From CAJBNH01 sp964447285 (GTDB lineage Bacteria > Myxococcota_A > UBA9042), in NCBI GenBank assembly GCA_964447285.1, contig CAYURO010000015.1, positions 41,655-105,654 of the forward strand: a stretch of DNA of 64,000 nucleotides, in the 5' to 3' direction. This document shows positions 9,640-18,003 of this stretch, in pieces. Each line of letters starts with the position of its first letter. The stretch's first letter is position 1. The position numbers and the translations under genes were made by a program. The notes below the pieces were generated by a model, which was not told the DNA's origin, made no database searches, and saw only the letters and a program-made list of their open reading frames with translations.

Positions 9640-9900
9640 ATGCGCCCCCAAGACTACGACCAAGAAGAGCTGCTGATGATGATGCAGGACGTGCTGACGT
9701 CCGCCGCGTCGGGCCACACCGAACACCTGCACTGCCCCGTGTGCGAACGCGGCGAGCTGACCTGTGAGGACGGCGACGAGGATGGCTGGCTGCGGCTCGA
9801 GTGCCCCCAGTGCGGTCTGAAGTTCGAGGGGCTGCTCGAGAATCCCGAGATCAACTACGTGCCCAACAAGAGCGGCCGCAAGAACGACCCGTTTGGCTGA
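9640..9900 (+). CDS. Small zinc-ribbon protein, function unknown
   Basis: 86 residues, started at an ATG preceded by AGGAG at 4 bases. Two CxxC knuckles (CPVCERGELTC at about 32-42 and CPQCGL at about 60-65) make a zinc ribbon. The N-terminus is acidic and Met-rich (EELLMMMQDVLTS). Small ribbons of this kind bind nucleic acid or protein partners; nothing here fixes the role. Its stop lies 3 bases from the stop of the convergent helicase gene. Confidence 0.7.
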   Translation: MRPQDYDQEELLMMMQDVLTSAASGHTEHLHCPVCERGELTCEDGDEDGWLRLECPQCGLKFEGLLENPEINYVPNKSGRKNDPFG

Positions 9901-9903
9901 ACG

Positions 9904-11514
9904 TCACCGCCGTGGGTACTGCGCAGCGAACGCATCCAGCTGTAGCTGCTCGCCTTTCGTGCGCCCGTGCCCTGCCGGGCGCCGCCGCCACGACGCCTGG
10001 GGAAGTGCCGACTGCAGCGCGCGCGGCCCCTGCTGCTCGACCTCCCAGTCCACGGCCTGCACGGCTTCTTCCACCAGCGAGAACCGCGCCTTCTCGTGAC
10101 CATCGACCGTGACCGCCCAACGCTTGCCGCGGCCGCCTTGGTCCAGCACCAGCACCTCGCGCAGTTGACCCGCCTTGATCTCGTAGTGCAGCGCCAACCC
10201 CCTGCGTCCCAAGGACTTCCACGCCAGACCCGAGATCGCCCGCACTTCCGGGTCGACGTGCAGCGTCAGCGGGTCGAAGTGCGCCGCGCGGTCCTGGATC
10301 TCGGCCAGCGTGATCGCCCCGGCCTCCAGATCGAAGCCCGGCACATCCAGCTGGATCCGCTGCCACACCCGCGCCGCGTCGGCCGCGTCCTGGCCCTGCA
10401 TGTCGAAGTCGCGCGGCAGGCCGAACAGGGTCGGCAGCGTCACCAGCGACAGCGCCGACAGGTCCACGAAGTCCAGGATCAGACAGTCTTTCTTGCCCTC
10501 GAACAGCCGTGTACCGCGCCCCACGCACTGCGCGTACAGCCCCTCAGACCGCGTCGGTCGCGCCATCGCGATGCACGACACGCCGGGGTCGTCGAAGCCC
10601 TCGGTCAGCACGCCCACGTTCGTCAGCACCCGCGTGCGCCCCGCGCGAAAGTCCGCCAGCGCCTGCGCGCGCACGTCCGACGCCATCTCGCCGTGCACGA
10701 TACCGGCCGGCACGCCCAAGCGATTGAGCGCATGGCACAAATTGCGCGCATGGTTCACCGTCACGCAGAAGGCCACGGTCCGGCGGTCGCGGGCCAACTC
10801 CTGGATCGAGCGGGCGACCAGAGCGTTGCGTTCTTCGATGTCGACGGCCTCGGCCAGCTCGTCATCGCGAAAGTCCATGCCGCTGCCCGACAGCTGCGTC
10901 AGATCCGCCGCCGTCGCCACGCGAAAGCCGCGCAGGGGCACCAGCCACCCTTCGGTGATCATCTCCAACAAGCCACGGTGATAGACGATCTTCTCGAACA
11001 CGTCGTGCAGCGGCAGGCCGTCGCCGCGCTGGGTGGTGGCCGTGAAGCCCAACAGCGTGCCGGTCCACTCCTTGCCGAAACAGCCCAACTGCTTGAGCAC
11101 GCGCTGGTTGTCCTCGGCAACCGCGTGATGGCACTCGTCGTAGAGCACGAGACCGATGTCGCGCCCCCGCACCACCCGCGCCAACCGCGACTCGTGCAGC
11201 GACCGGATCGAACAGACGATGATCTGGGCCGTTTCCGGTGCGCGCTGGCCGGCCTGCTCGATGGCGACGACGCGGTCGAGGCCGATCGCCGCCTGCAGCT
11301 TGTCGCAGGCCTGCTGCAAGAGCTCCTCGCGGTGGGCCAAGACCAACACCTGCCGCTTGGCCAGACGCGCCAACTCCGCGAACACGACGGTCTTTCCCGA
11401 TCCTGTTGGCAAACACACCACCATGCGCTTCGTCCCCAGTTTGCGGGCAGCGATCACGGCGGCGATGGCGTCGCGCTGGTAGGGACGAAGGGTCGGAGCG
11501 TGCGGCGTGGGCAT
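9904..11514 (-). CDS. DEAD/DEAH-box superfamily 2 helicase (RecQ/UvrB-like 'DEAD box' ATPase)
   Basis: 536 residues from the ATG at 11514, preceded by AAGGA. Q-like motif LRPYQRDAI; Walker A CLPTGSGKTVVF; motif Ia VLAHREELLQQ; Walker B YDECHHAV (DECH); motif III GFTATTQRGDG; motif IV FCVTVNHARNL; motif V LTNVGVLTEGFDDPGV; motif VI QCVGRGTRLF. This is the restriction-helicase/SSL2-like layout of stand-alone SF2 ATPases used in DNA repair or phage defence. The C-terminal 150 residues are less conserved and may bind nucleic acid. No nuclease or methylase partner is adjacent, so a restriction role is not supported. Confidence 0.88.
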   Translation of the reverse strand: MPTPHAPTLRPYQRDAIAAVIAARKLGTKRMVVCLPTGSGKTVVFAELARLAKRQVLVLAHREELLQQACDKLQAAIGLDRVVAIEQAGQRAPETAQIIVCSIRSLHESRLARVVRGRDIGLVLYDECHHAVAEDNQRVLKQLGCFGKEWTGTLLGFTATTQRGDGLPLHDVFEKIVYHRGLLEMITEGWLVPLRGFRVATAADLTQLSGSGMDFRDDELAEAVDIEERNALVARSIQELARDRRTVAFCVTVNHARNLCHALNRLGVPAGIVHGEMASDVRAQALADFRAGRTRVLTNVGVLTEGFDDPGVSCIAMARPTRSEGLYAQCVGRGTRLFEGKKDCLILDFVDLSALSLVTLPTLFGLPRDFDMQGQDAADAARVWQRIQLDVPGFDLEAGAITLAEIQDRAAHFDPLTLHVDPEVRAISGLAWKSLGRRGLALHYEIKAGQLREVLVLDQGGRGKRWAVTVDGHEKARFSLVEEAVQAVDWEVEQQGPRALQSALPQASWRRRPAGHGRTKGEQLQLDAFAAQYPRR

Positions 11515-11631
11515 CGGATCCTTGGCAGCGGCCACGTGGCCTTTCCCATTGTCGCTCGCCGCAACAAAACGCCGCGGTTGACCTGCCGGTGTTGCGCCGA
11601 TCAGACTGCGCGACAACCCAGAGGGCACGCC

Positions 11632-11847
11632 ATGGTACCGAACCCCCCGCCCGAACCCCAGCCGTGCGCGTTGTGCGGAGGCCCGATTCACGCCTACCTG
11701 CCTGCATTTCACCATCTGGTCCTCGACGAGCACCGTGAAGTCGACCTGTGCCAAAGCTGCATCGACAAGTTCATGCGCTGGCAAGCGACTAAATTCGCAA
11801 CGCTTTTTCCCACCAAGACCCTGAAGAAGCGGTTCGGCGGGGGCTAG
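11632..11847 (+). CDS. Small Cys-rich zinc-binding protein
   Basis: 71 residues; the ATG is preceded by GAGGG at 7 bases. Two CxxC pairs (CALCGG near residue 12 and CQSC near residue 42) with intervening His (AFHHLVLDEH) suggest a treble-clef or ribbon zinc site. The C-terminus is basic (KTLKKRFGGG), as in nucleic-acid binders. Function unknown. It is divergent from the helicase gene. Confidence 0.65.
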   Translation: MVPNPPPEPQPCALCGGPIHAYLPAFHHLVLDEHREVDLCQSCIDKFMRWQATKFATLFPTKTLKKRFGGG

Positions 11848-11894
11848 CACAAGCTGGTGACCGTGACGAAAGGGGAATTTCGGCGGGATCTGGC

Positions 11895-11923
11895 TTGAAT
11901 GCGACGCTGGTGCGGCATACGGT
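11895..11923 (+). promoter_or_regulatory. Putative promoter of the chorismatase-like gene
   Basis: TTGAAT (11895-11900), a 17-base spacer and TACGGT (11918-11923) lie 46 bases before the ATG at 11970, within the 122-base gap after the small zinc protein. Confidence 0.4.
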
Positions 11924-11969
11924 CGCGCCGTGAGACGGGCGCAGGTTCGTCCCCCAGGCAAGGAGCAGC

Positions 11970-13121
11970 ATGTCCGGCATCACACCCCGCCCGGAAGCCG
12001 ACGTGGGCCAGGTGGTCCTGCGCGCCGCTGAGCGCCCGAGCTACACCGAAGTCTTCCTGACCGCCACCGCGCCCGCTGTCTCGCTGGCCTCGGAAGACGC
12101 CGTCCCCCTGCTGGATCGCGCCGCACAACGACTGGCCGCCTTCGGTGCAGAACCCTTGCAGATCAAGCTGTACGCGACGCCAGAGGCCATGCCCGGCCTG
12201 CTGCGCGTGTGGCACGCGACGGCGGAGATGAACGGGCTGCCCACCTGCCCCGTCACGCCAATCGAGCGCCCGACGCTGGACGCCGGCGCCTTCCATGGCC
12301 TGCAGGTGTGGGCGCTGGCTCCCCCGGATGACGGCCCCCGCGGTCTGGTGACGACGCTGGGGACGGCCCCGGACCAAGTGCGGCGATTTCAAGGTCCCGG
12401 CTTCGCGCTGATCCACGCGGCAAACGTACAGGCCGCGACGCACACGGGCGGCGTGACCGAGCTCGACGGCATGTTCGAGCGCGCTCAGGAGCGGCTGACA
12501 CGTCATGGCCAGACCTACGGACAAGTGTTTCGCACCTGGATCTATGTGCGCGAACTGTTGAAGGACTACGCGGACTTGAATCGCTCGCGCGGGGCTCACC
12601 ACACCCGCCATGGCGTCTCACCCGAGACCCCGCCCGCCAGCACCGGCATTCAGGGGGCCTGCGGTCAGGCGATCGCCTTCATGGACGTGTTGGCATTGGA
12701 CGCGCAGGACCCGACCCGTGTCGAAGTGCGCCCCCTGCGCCAGAGTGACCGTCAGGGCACCGCCACCAGCTACGGGTCGTCCTTCTCGCGCGGCATGGCG
12801 CTGGTCGCCGAGGGCAAGCGCACGCTGTTCGTCTCAGGCACCGCCAGCATCGATCCCGCTGGCCACAGCGTGTACTTGGACGACCCGGACGCGCAGTGCG
12901 TGGCGACGCTGTTGGCGATTGGCGGGCTGCTGGAGCAGGAGGGCGCGGGCTTGGAGCACATCCGCATGGCCACCGTCTTCTGCAAGACGCCTCAGGTGGC
13001 GCAGGCTTGGCGGCGCGTGACGAAGCTGTTGCGCATTCCCAACTTGCCTGCCGTGGTCGTCCAAGCCGACGTGTGCCGGCCCGAGCTGCTGGTCGAGGTC
13101 GAGGCCATCGCCTTCCTGTAG
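11970..13121 (+). CDS. RidA/YjgF-fold protein, chorismatase-like (FkbO/Hyg5/XanB2 type)
   Basis: 383 residues; the start is fixed by AAGGAG 4 bases before the ATG. Two RidA-like halves can be seen. The N-terminal half contains VFRTWIYVRELLKDYADLN, which matches the conserved RTW-Y helix of chorismatases. A middle PPASTGIQGACG loop follows, and the C-terminal half reads LFVSGTASIDPAGHSVY then HIRMATVFCKT. Enzymes of this family hydrolyse chorismate to dihydroxycyclohexadiene acids or hydroxybenzoates feeding pigments, quinones or polyketides. A plain RidA-type deaminase fusion is the alternative. No pathway partner is adjacent; another chorismate user (pabABC) lies 31 kb away. Confidence 0.65.
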   Translation: MSGITPRPEADVGQVVLRAAERPSYTEVFLTATAPAVSLASEDAVPLLDRAAQRLAAFGAEPLQIKLYATPEAMPGLLRVWHATAEMNGLPTCPVTPIERPTLDAGAFHGLQVWALAPPDDGPRGLVTTLGTAPDQVRRFQGPGFALIHAANVQAATHTGGVTELDGMFERAQERLTRHGQTYGQVFRTWIYVRELLKDYADLNRSRGAHHTRHGVSPETPPASTGIQGACGQAIAFMDVLALDAQDPTRVEVRPLRQSDRQGTATSYGSSFSRGMALVAEGKRTLFVSGTASIDPAGHSVYLDDPDAQCVATLLAIGGLLEQEGAGLEHIRMATVFCKTPQVAQAWRRVTKLLRIPNLPAVVVQADVCRPELLVEVEAIAFL

Positions 13122-13141
13122 TCGAGGGCCACTGTGCCGGG

Positions 13142-14002
13142 TCAGCCGCTGCGCCCCACGGCCGTCACGCCCTCGCCCAACCTGCCGCGCCACAACTGCA
13201 TGTCGGCATCGACGCCCACGACACCGCCAAACGGCAGCTCGGTCCAGTCGTTCTCGCCCTGCAAAGGCTCGCTGGACAAGATCAGGTGGTTGACCTTGCC
13301 ATCCACGCTCGGCGCCTCGCAATTCGGCGCGTGAAAGGCGCACACGTCCTTGTCCTGACACACGTGCTTCCACGTCGACCAGTGCAGCTCGCGCCCCGAG
13401 CAGGCTCCCACCATCGTGTCCCCGTTCGTCAGCAGCACGGTCAAGCGGCTCGCGCGGTCGGCCGACTCGTCGCACTGCGCCCGCACCCGGTTCAGCGCCG
13501 CCTCAATGGCCCCGGCAACTTGCGGCACCGACACCACAGGCGCGTCCAGCGCGACAAGGCGCCCCAGCTCCGTCAGCACCAGCATGAACAGCATCTCGCT
13601 GTCCGTGTCGCCCAGCACCGACCGCCGCAGCGCGGGGTCGATGAGGTTCAGCAAGGCCTCGCGGTGCCTGGCGAATTCGAACACCGTGCCGTTGTGCGCC
13701 ATCACCCAGCGGCCGTACTGGAAGGGGTGACTGTTCAGGACGTTGATGTCGCCGACGGTCGCCTGGCGAATGTGCGCCAGCACCGTGCGCGACGCGACCA
13801 CGCCGGAGACCCGCGCGAACATGCGGTCCTGGAAGGCCGAATCCGCGCCCTTGATCAGGTGCGGCACCCCCAAGTGGTACCAGGCCACACCCCAGCCGTC
13901 CTTGTGGACGCGACTCTGCACCGCCAAGGCGTTTTCAGCCGACACGAGGCTGCGGTGCACTTGAGACGACGTGACCGAGCGAAAACCGAACAAACGGCAC
14001 AT
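13142..14002 (-). CDS. Class II glutamine amidotransferase domain protein
   Basis: 286 residues starting MCRLFGFRS, so Cys2 becomes the N-terminal nucleophile after Met removal. The ATG at 14002 has a strong GGGAGGG site. Further motifs: HKDGWGVAWY, VLAHIRQATVG (glutamine-site Arg), NSHPFQYGRWVMAHNGTVF and GDTDSEMLFML. This stand-alone class II GATase type (YafJ/GAT_4-like) also includes the EgtC-like hydrolases of ergothioneine synthesis, but no egt genes are near, so the substrate is unknown. Cytoplasmic. It is divergent from the Cys-rich lipoprotein gene, with a 201-base gap holding that gene's promoter. Confidence 0.85.
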   Translation of the reverse strand: MCRLFGFRSVTSSQVHRSLVSAENALAVQSRVHKDGWGVAWYHLGVPHLIKGADSAFQDRMFARVSGVVASRTVLAHIRQATVGDINVLNSHPFQYGRWVMAHNGTVFEFARHREALLNLIDPALRRSVLGDTDSEMLFMLVLTELGRLVALDAPVVSVPQVAGAIEAALNRVRAQCDESADRASRLTVLLTNGDTMVGACSGRELHWSTWKHVCQDKDVCAFHAPNCEAPSVDGKVNHLILSSEPLQGENDWTELPFGGVVGVDADMQLWRGRLGEGVTAVGRSG

Positions 14003-14114
14003 GAAGACCCTCCCGGGGGGAGGTCGCAGGGTACCCGGGCCGGGGGACGGTGCAAGGAAAGGTATCAGCGACAGCCACGGAAACGGGGCGCGACCGGTGT
14101 GGTGGCGAGTCCTC

Positions 14115-14163
14115 TGGCTCCCCAGCACGTCCGCGGCTATGCTGGGCTTTCTCCCCCCCCCCC
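14115..14163 (+). promoter_or_regulatory. Promoter plus 11-C tract upstream of the Cys-rich lipoprotein
   Basis: TGGCTC (14115-14120), a 17-base spacer and TATGCT (14138-14143) are followed by a run of 11 C (14153-14163) just downstream of the expected start point and 40 bases before the ATG. Similar -10 boxes followed by C-runs precede the genes at 47100, 48762 and 32060. Long C-tracts are prone to slippage. Confidence 0.45.
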
Positions 14164-14203
14164 GTATGCGTGCCAACCCGGCCTCGCGCCTTTCAGGTGG
14201 TCC

Positions 14204-16069
14204 ATGCTGCAGCCGACACCCCGCCGCGCCCTTGTCGTCCCCGCAGTCGCCGCCGTCGCCTTTGCGCTGCTGGCCGCTTGCTCGACGGAGTCCACAACGA
14301 GCGACGGCGACGCCTCTGCCGACATCGCGGGTGACGGTCTCGTGGCCAACTGTCTGGGTGCCGCCGACGGGCAACCGTGTGATGACGGAAGTGCTTGCAC
14401 GCAAGGCGAAACCTGCGATGCGGGGACGTGTCTGGGCACACCGACCCACTGCGACGACGGCCTGCCCTGCACCACTGACGGCTGCGACCCTGCCAGCGGA
14501 TGCACCCACGCAGTCTCGCAGGGATGCCTGATCGCCGGCGCGTGTCTCGCCGCCGACGCCACGCCCACCGGCGACGGGTGCAAGGTCTGCGCCCCGGCCA
14601 AAGCCACCGATGCATGGACGCCCAAACTGGTGAACACGCCCTGCAACGACGGTGACTCGTGCACGATGGAGGATAGCTGCGACGCGACAGGGACTTGCAA
14701 GGGTTCGACCTCGGCCTGCGATGACAGCAACCCGTGCACCGTCGACGCGTGCCAGCCGATTCAGGGCTGTGTCTCTACGGCGCAGGATGGCGGCTGCGAC
14801 GACGGCAACCCCTGTTCGGTCAGCGACCTGTGCAAGGCCGGCAACTGCATGGCCGGCAAGGACAAACTCACGTGCGACGACGGCGACCCCTGCACCGCCG
14901 ACGCCTGCGCGAAAGGGGAGGGCTGCACCGCCGTGGCCGACCCGGCGGCGTGCGACGACAGCGACCCGTGCACGACCGACACGTGCGACAAGACCCAAGG
15001 CTGCGGCCACGTCGCGCTGGCCAAGGGTGCGGCGTGCACGACCGGCGACAAGTGCCAAGTCGGCCTGAGCTGCGACCTTGAGGGCAAGTGCTCGGGCGGC
15101 AACGAGAAAGACTGTGACGACGGCAACGTGTGCACCGACGACTCGTGCCAGCCGGCGTCGGGCTGCGCGCACTGGCTGAACCATGCCGCGTGCAACGACG
15201 ACGTGTCATGTACCACCCCAGACCTGTGCACGGGCGGCGTGTGCATCGGCATCAAGACCGCGTGGTGCCCGATCTGCGAGAAGATCTTCGACACGATGGC
15301 GGGCAAGCTGACGGTGTTTCAGGTGGGCAGCTCGGGCAAACCCAGCGAGGGGTTGGACATCGACGGCGACCCCGCGACCTGCTCACCCAAGGCCAACTGC
15401 GAGGGCGGCATCAACAATTCCGCAAGCCTGCTGTCTGGCCTGATCAACAAACCGCTGATCGCCGGAATCGCCGACGGGTCGATGAGCTTTGTGGCTGAGT
15501 TCGACGGCTGGAAGGGGGAGGGCATCCCGTTCACGCTGAACCTGTACCACGGTGTGATGACGCAAGAATCCAAGTCTGCGGGCTGCGACGCGCAGACCCA
15601 GGTTTGCAAGTGGCTGGTGACCCAGGACGCGATGGACGCGTCATGCAAGCCAAAGTTTTCGTTCAAGAATGCCAAGGTTGTGGGGGGACAGCTGGTCGCG
15701 GGCGGTGCGGATACCCTGTTCGCGATGGACGCAGCGCTGCTGGGCGCGCAGTCAGGCACGCTGTACGTCAAAGGTGCGCGCATCGAGGGAACGGTCGAAT
15801 TCACGCCTGACGGCAAGCAGATCCAGAACGTCGCTGGCGTGCTGGGAGGGGCGGTCCCGCAGCAGGCACTGTTCGACGTGATCAATGCCCTGGACGACAC
15901 CCTGTTTGCCCAGTACGGCATGAGCAAGGAAAACGTGCTGGCCTTGGTCGAGCTGGCCGTCGAGCTCGACATCGACATGGACGGCAACGGCATCGGCGAC
16001 GCGGCCAGCATCGGACTGCGTTTCTCGGCCATCGGCGCCAAGATCGTGGGGATGGCCAGCGGAAGCTGA
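14204..16069 (+). CDS. Surface lipoprotein with tandem CDDGNPC-type Cys-rich repeats
   Basis: 621 residues; the ATG is preceded by AGGTGG. Signal peptide with lipobox LLAAC. Residues about 45-350 hold roughly nine Cys-rich modules built on C-D-D-G/S-(N/D)-P-C-T followed by D.C....GC (for example CDDGNPCSVSDLCKAGNC), a disulfide-rich repeat frequent in Myxococcota surface proteins. Residues about 370-620 form a beta-rich domain (KLTVFQVGSSGKP to MDGNGIGDAASIGLRFSA) that I do not recognise. Anchoring by lipid and a rigid disulfide stalk suggest an exposed cell-surface role, possibly adhesion. It is convergent with the kinase-glycosylase fusion. Confidence 0.82.
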   Translation: MLQPTPRRALVVPAVAAVAFALLAACSTESTTSDGDASADIAGDGLVANCLGAADGQPCDDGSACTQGETCDAGTCLGTPTHCDDGLPCTTDGCDPASGCTHAVSQGCLIAGACLAADATPTGDGCKVCAPAKATDAWTPKLVNTPCNDGDSCTMEDSCDATGTCKGSTSACDDSNPCTVDACQPIQGCVSTAQDGGCDDGNPCSVSDLCKAGNCMAGKDKLTCDDGDPCTADACAKGEGCTAVADPAACDDSDPCTTDTCDKTQGCGHVALAKGAACTTGDKCQVGLSCDLEGKCSGGNEKDCDDGNVCTDDSCQPASGCAHWLNHAACNDDVSCTTPDLCTGGVCIGIKTAWCPICEKIFDTMAGKLTVFQVGSSGKPSEGLDIDGDPATCSPKANCEGGINNSASLLSGLINKPLIAGIADGSMSFVAEFDGWKGEGIPFTLNLYHGVMTQESKSAGCDAQTQVCKWLVTQDAMDASCKPKFSFKNAKVVGGQLVAGGADTLFAMDAALLGAQSGTLYVKGARIEGTVEFTPDGKQIQNVAGVLGGAVPQQALFDVINALDDTLFAQYGMSKENVLALVELAVELDIDMDGNGIGDAASIGLRFSAIGAKIVGMASGS

Positions 16070-16089
16070 GTCACTGCCGACACTTTTCG

Positions 16090-17946
16090 TCAGTAGCAGT
16101 CCGTCCGCACGATCGGTTGGAACATCGCCGTGTGCCGCCCGCAGGCCTCGCGAATCGGACAGGCAGGGCAGTCGACCGTCCCCACCTCGATGCACTTGGA
16201 CCGACCGTTGACGAAGAAGAAGCCGTCGACGGCCGCCACCGACACGCCCGACGCGGACACCAGCGCCTCCAGCGCCTCGTAGCAGGCGTCACGCACGGCC
16301 GCCTCGTCGGCAGGCGCCAGCCACGCCCGCTGCTCCATCGTCGCCCGCACCGCCGGGTCTTCAATCTGCACGCAACCCGTGCGCAAACAACCGCGCATCA
16401 GGTGGTAGTCGACGATGGGGCGAATGGTGTCGGGGTCTCGCAGGGCCAGGAAGCGCTCCGGCCGATTCCCCAGGATAATTGCAAGCAGAGTCGCCTTCTT
16501 GGCCAGTCGGTCCTCGCCGAAACCGGGGACGAGTTGCAGCTTGTTCAACAGGGTGCGAATCGGCGTGGGCGTCGCGTTCGCGCGCTCGACCATGGCCTCG
16601 ACTGGACCTTGGGCCAGCAGGTGCGCCCCCAACGCCAAGTGCAGGCTGCGGTGCAGGCCAATCGCCGGCACGGGCGAACGACCGTCGTCCGCAGTGGTGA
16701 TGCGGTCGAACAGCAGCGGGTCCGCAGCCATGCGAGCGGGGTCCAGCAGCTCGGGTTCGAGCCGTGCGGCGCGAGAAAAGGCGTGCCAGATGTAGTCGGA
16801 GCCCTTGTACCGCCGGCCATCGATCGTCGCCCACATCGGCCCCACGAAACCGGCATCGTCGGCGTGCCAAAAACCGAACTGGTGCGCGGTGGCTTGGGCG
16901 AACAGCGCAACGACGTGGGCCGCGTCCACCGCCGGAAACTGCGGCCCCGTGAAGTCCAGTGCAGAAGCGGACGCCACCTCGCGAAATCGCACAGCCAAGG
17001 TGGCCACGCGCGCTGCGTCCATGCGCGCGACGCCCTCGGAACGCGCTTGCACCCGAACCTGCACGGGCTGGCGAGGGCCGTCGCGCAGCCCTGCCGCCAG
17101 CGCCTGACCGCCCACGGCTGAGATCGCCACCCGCGCCGTCCGCAGCCCCGAAGCCAGTGGGTCCGTCCCGGTCGCCAGCGCCCCCAAATAGCCGCCGCAG
17201 AAGGCATCCCCGGCACCGGTGGGCTCGACCAGCACCGCGCCGGGCTCCGGTCGCAGCTCGCGGACTTGACCACGCTGATGGACGCGGGCGCCTTGGGACC
17301 CCAGCGTGACGCAGAGCGTGCCAGGGGCGTCTGGCAACGGAGCGTCCGGGAACAGGATCCGTGACTCTTCGAGGTTGCAGAAGAACAGGTCGCACAGGTC
17401 GCGCAACGCCCGCACGGTCTGCGTTTCCTCTTTGACGGAGCGGATGTACGTCCCCGCACTCAACCGTCCGGCAAACCCGCGGGCTCGCAGCCCTTGGGCG
17501 AACGCCAGCTGCGTCTCGGCGCGACCTCCCAACGACGCAACGTGCACAATGTCCGCGCCCAACCACTCTTGCGGCAGGTCACTGGCGACGACTTCGGCCT
17601 CCATGCCGCCCTCGGCGACCAGATACGAAGCCTGCTCTGCGCCGTCGTAGACGATGTGAAACGACGGCAGTGCCCCCGCGTGCACGGCCAGACCGCCCGG
17701 GTCCAACCCGTCTTCGCCAAACATCACGGCAACTTGGGTAGGCAGCTCGATCGGCACGCGTGCGACCAGCCCGACCCGAGCTCCCGTCCGCAGGGCCGCC
17801 AGTGCGGTCAACAGACCCGCGCCGCCGATGACCTGATGGACTTGCTCGGCCAACTCCAGCCGGTCCACCGAAGGGCACCCGACCACCACAACCTGAGGAA
17901 TGCAAACAACACTTGTGGGGCGCTGGGGAGTGCGAAGAACGGTCAC
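16090..17946 (-). CDS. PfkB-type kinase fused to a putative HhH/Qng1-like N-glycosylase domain with an Fe-S-type Cys cluster
   Basis: 618 residues, GTG start with GGAG upstream. Residues about 15-300 are a ribokinase/PfkB sugar or nucleoside kinase: GGAGLLTALAALRTGARVGL near the N-terminus and the catalytic signature EPTGAGDAFCGGYLGAL with base Asp247. Residues about 310-618 are a separate domain: FGFWHADDAGFVGPMWATID, a hairpin-like LVPGFGEDRLAKKATLL (about 472-488), IVDYHLMRG with Asp513, and C585-x7-C593-x2-C596-x5-C602. The Cys spacing is one residue longer than the [4Fe-4S] loop of endonuclease III, and the FGFW/K-A-L/DYH order recalls queuosine-phosphate hydrolases (DUF2419/Qng1), which share the DNA-glycosylase fold. 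I infer a bifunctional nucleoside salvage enzyme (phosphorylate, then cut the base). Both assignments of the second half need profile searches. Confidence 0.7.
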   Translation of the reverse strand: MTVLRTPQRPTSVVCIPQVVVVGCPSVDRLELAEQVHQVIGGAGLLTALAALRTGARVGLVARVPIELPTQVAVMFGEDGLDPGGLAVHAGALPSFHIVYDGAEQASYLVAEGGMEAEVVASDLPQEWLGADIVHVASLGGRAETQLAFAQGLRARGFAGRLSAGTYIRSVKEETQTVRALRDLCDLFFCNLEESRILFPDAPLPDAPGTLCVTLGSQGARVHQRGQVRELRPEPGAVLVEPTGAGDAFCGGYLGALATGTDPLASGLRTARVAISAVGGQALAAGLRDGPRQPVQVRVQARSEGVARMDAARVATLAVRFREVASASALDFTGPQFPAVDAAHVVALFAQATAHQFGFWHADDAGFVGPMWATIDGRRYKGSDYIWHAFSRAARLEPELLDPARMAADPLLFDRITTADDGRSPVPAIGLHRSLHLALGAHLLAQGPVEAMVERANATPTPIRTLLNKLQLVPGFGEDRLAKKATLLAIILGNRPERFLALRDPDTIRPIVDYHLMRGCLRTGCVQIEDPAVRATMEQRAWLAPADEAAVRDACYEALEALVSASGVSVAAVDGFFFVNGRSKCIEVGTVDCPACPIREACGRHTAMFQPIVRTDCY

Positions 17947-18003
17947 GGAGGACTCCGGGTTCGGGGGGCTGCGGACTTCCGGCAGTGGCGAACGGGGACG
18001 CGA

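Noticed and set aside
9904..11514. Phage-defence island around the SF2 helicase
   Set aside because: No nuclease, methyltransferase, toxin or other defence gene is adjacent; its neighbours are small zinc proteins and a metabolic gene.
16740..16790. tRNA-like gttcgagc sequence
   Set aside because: It lies inside the kinase-glycosylase gene and lacks acceptor and anticodon stems.
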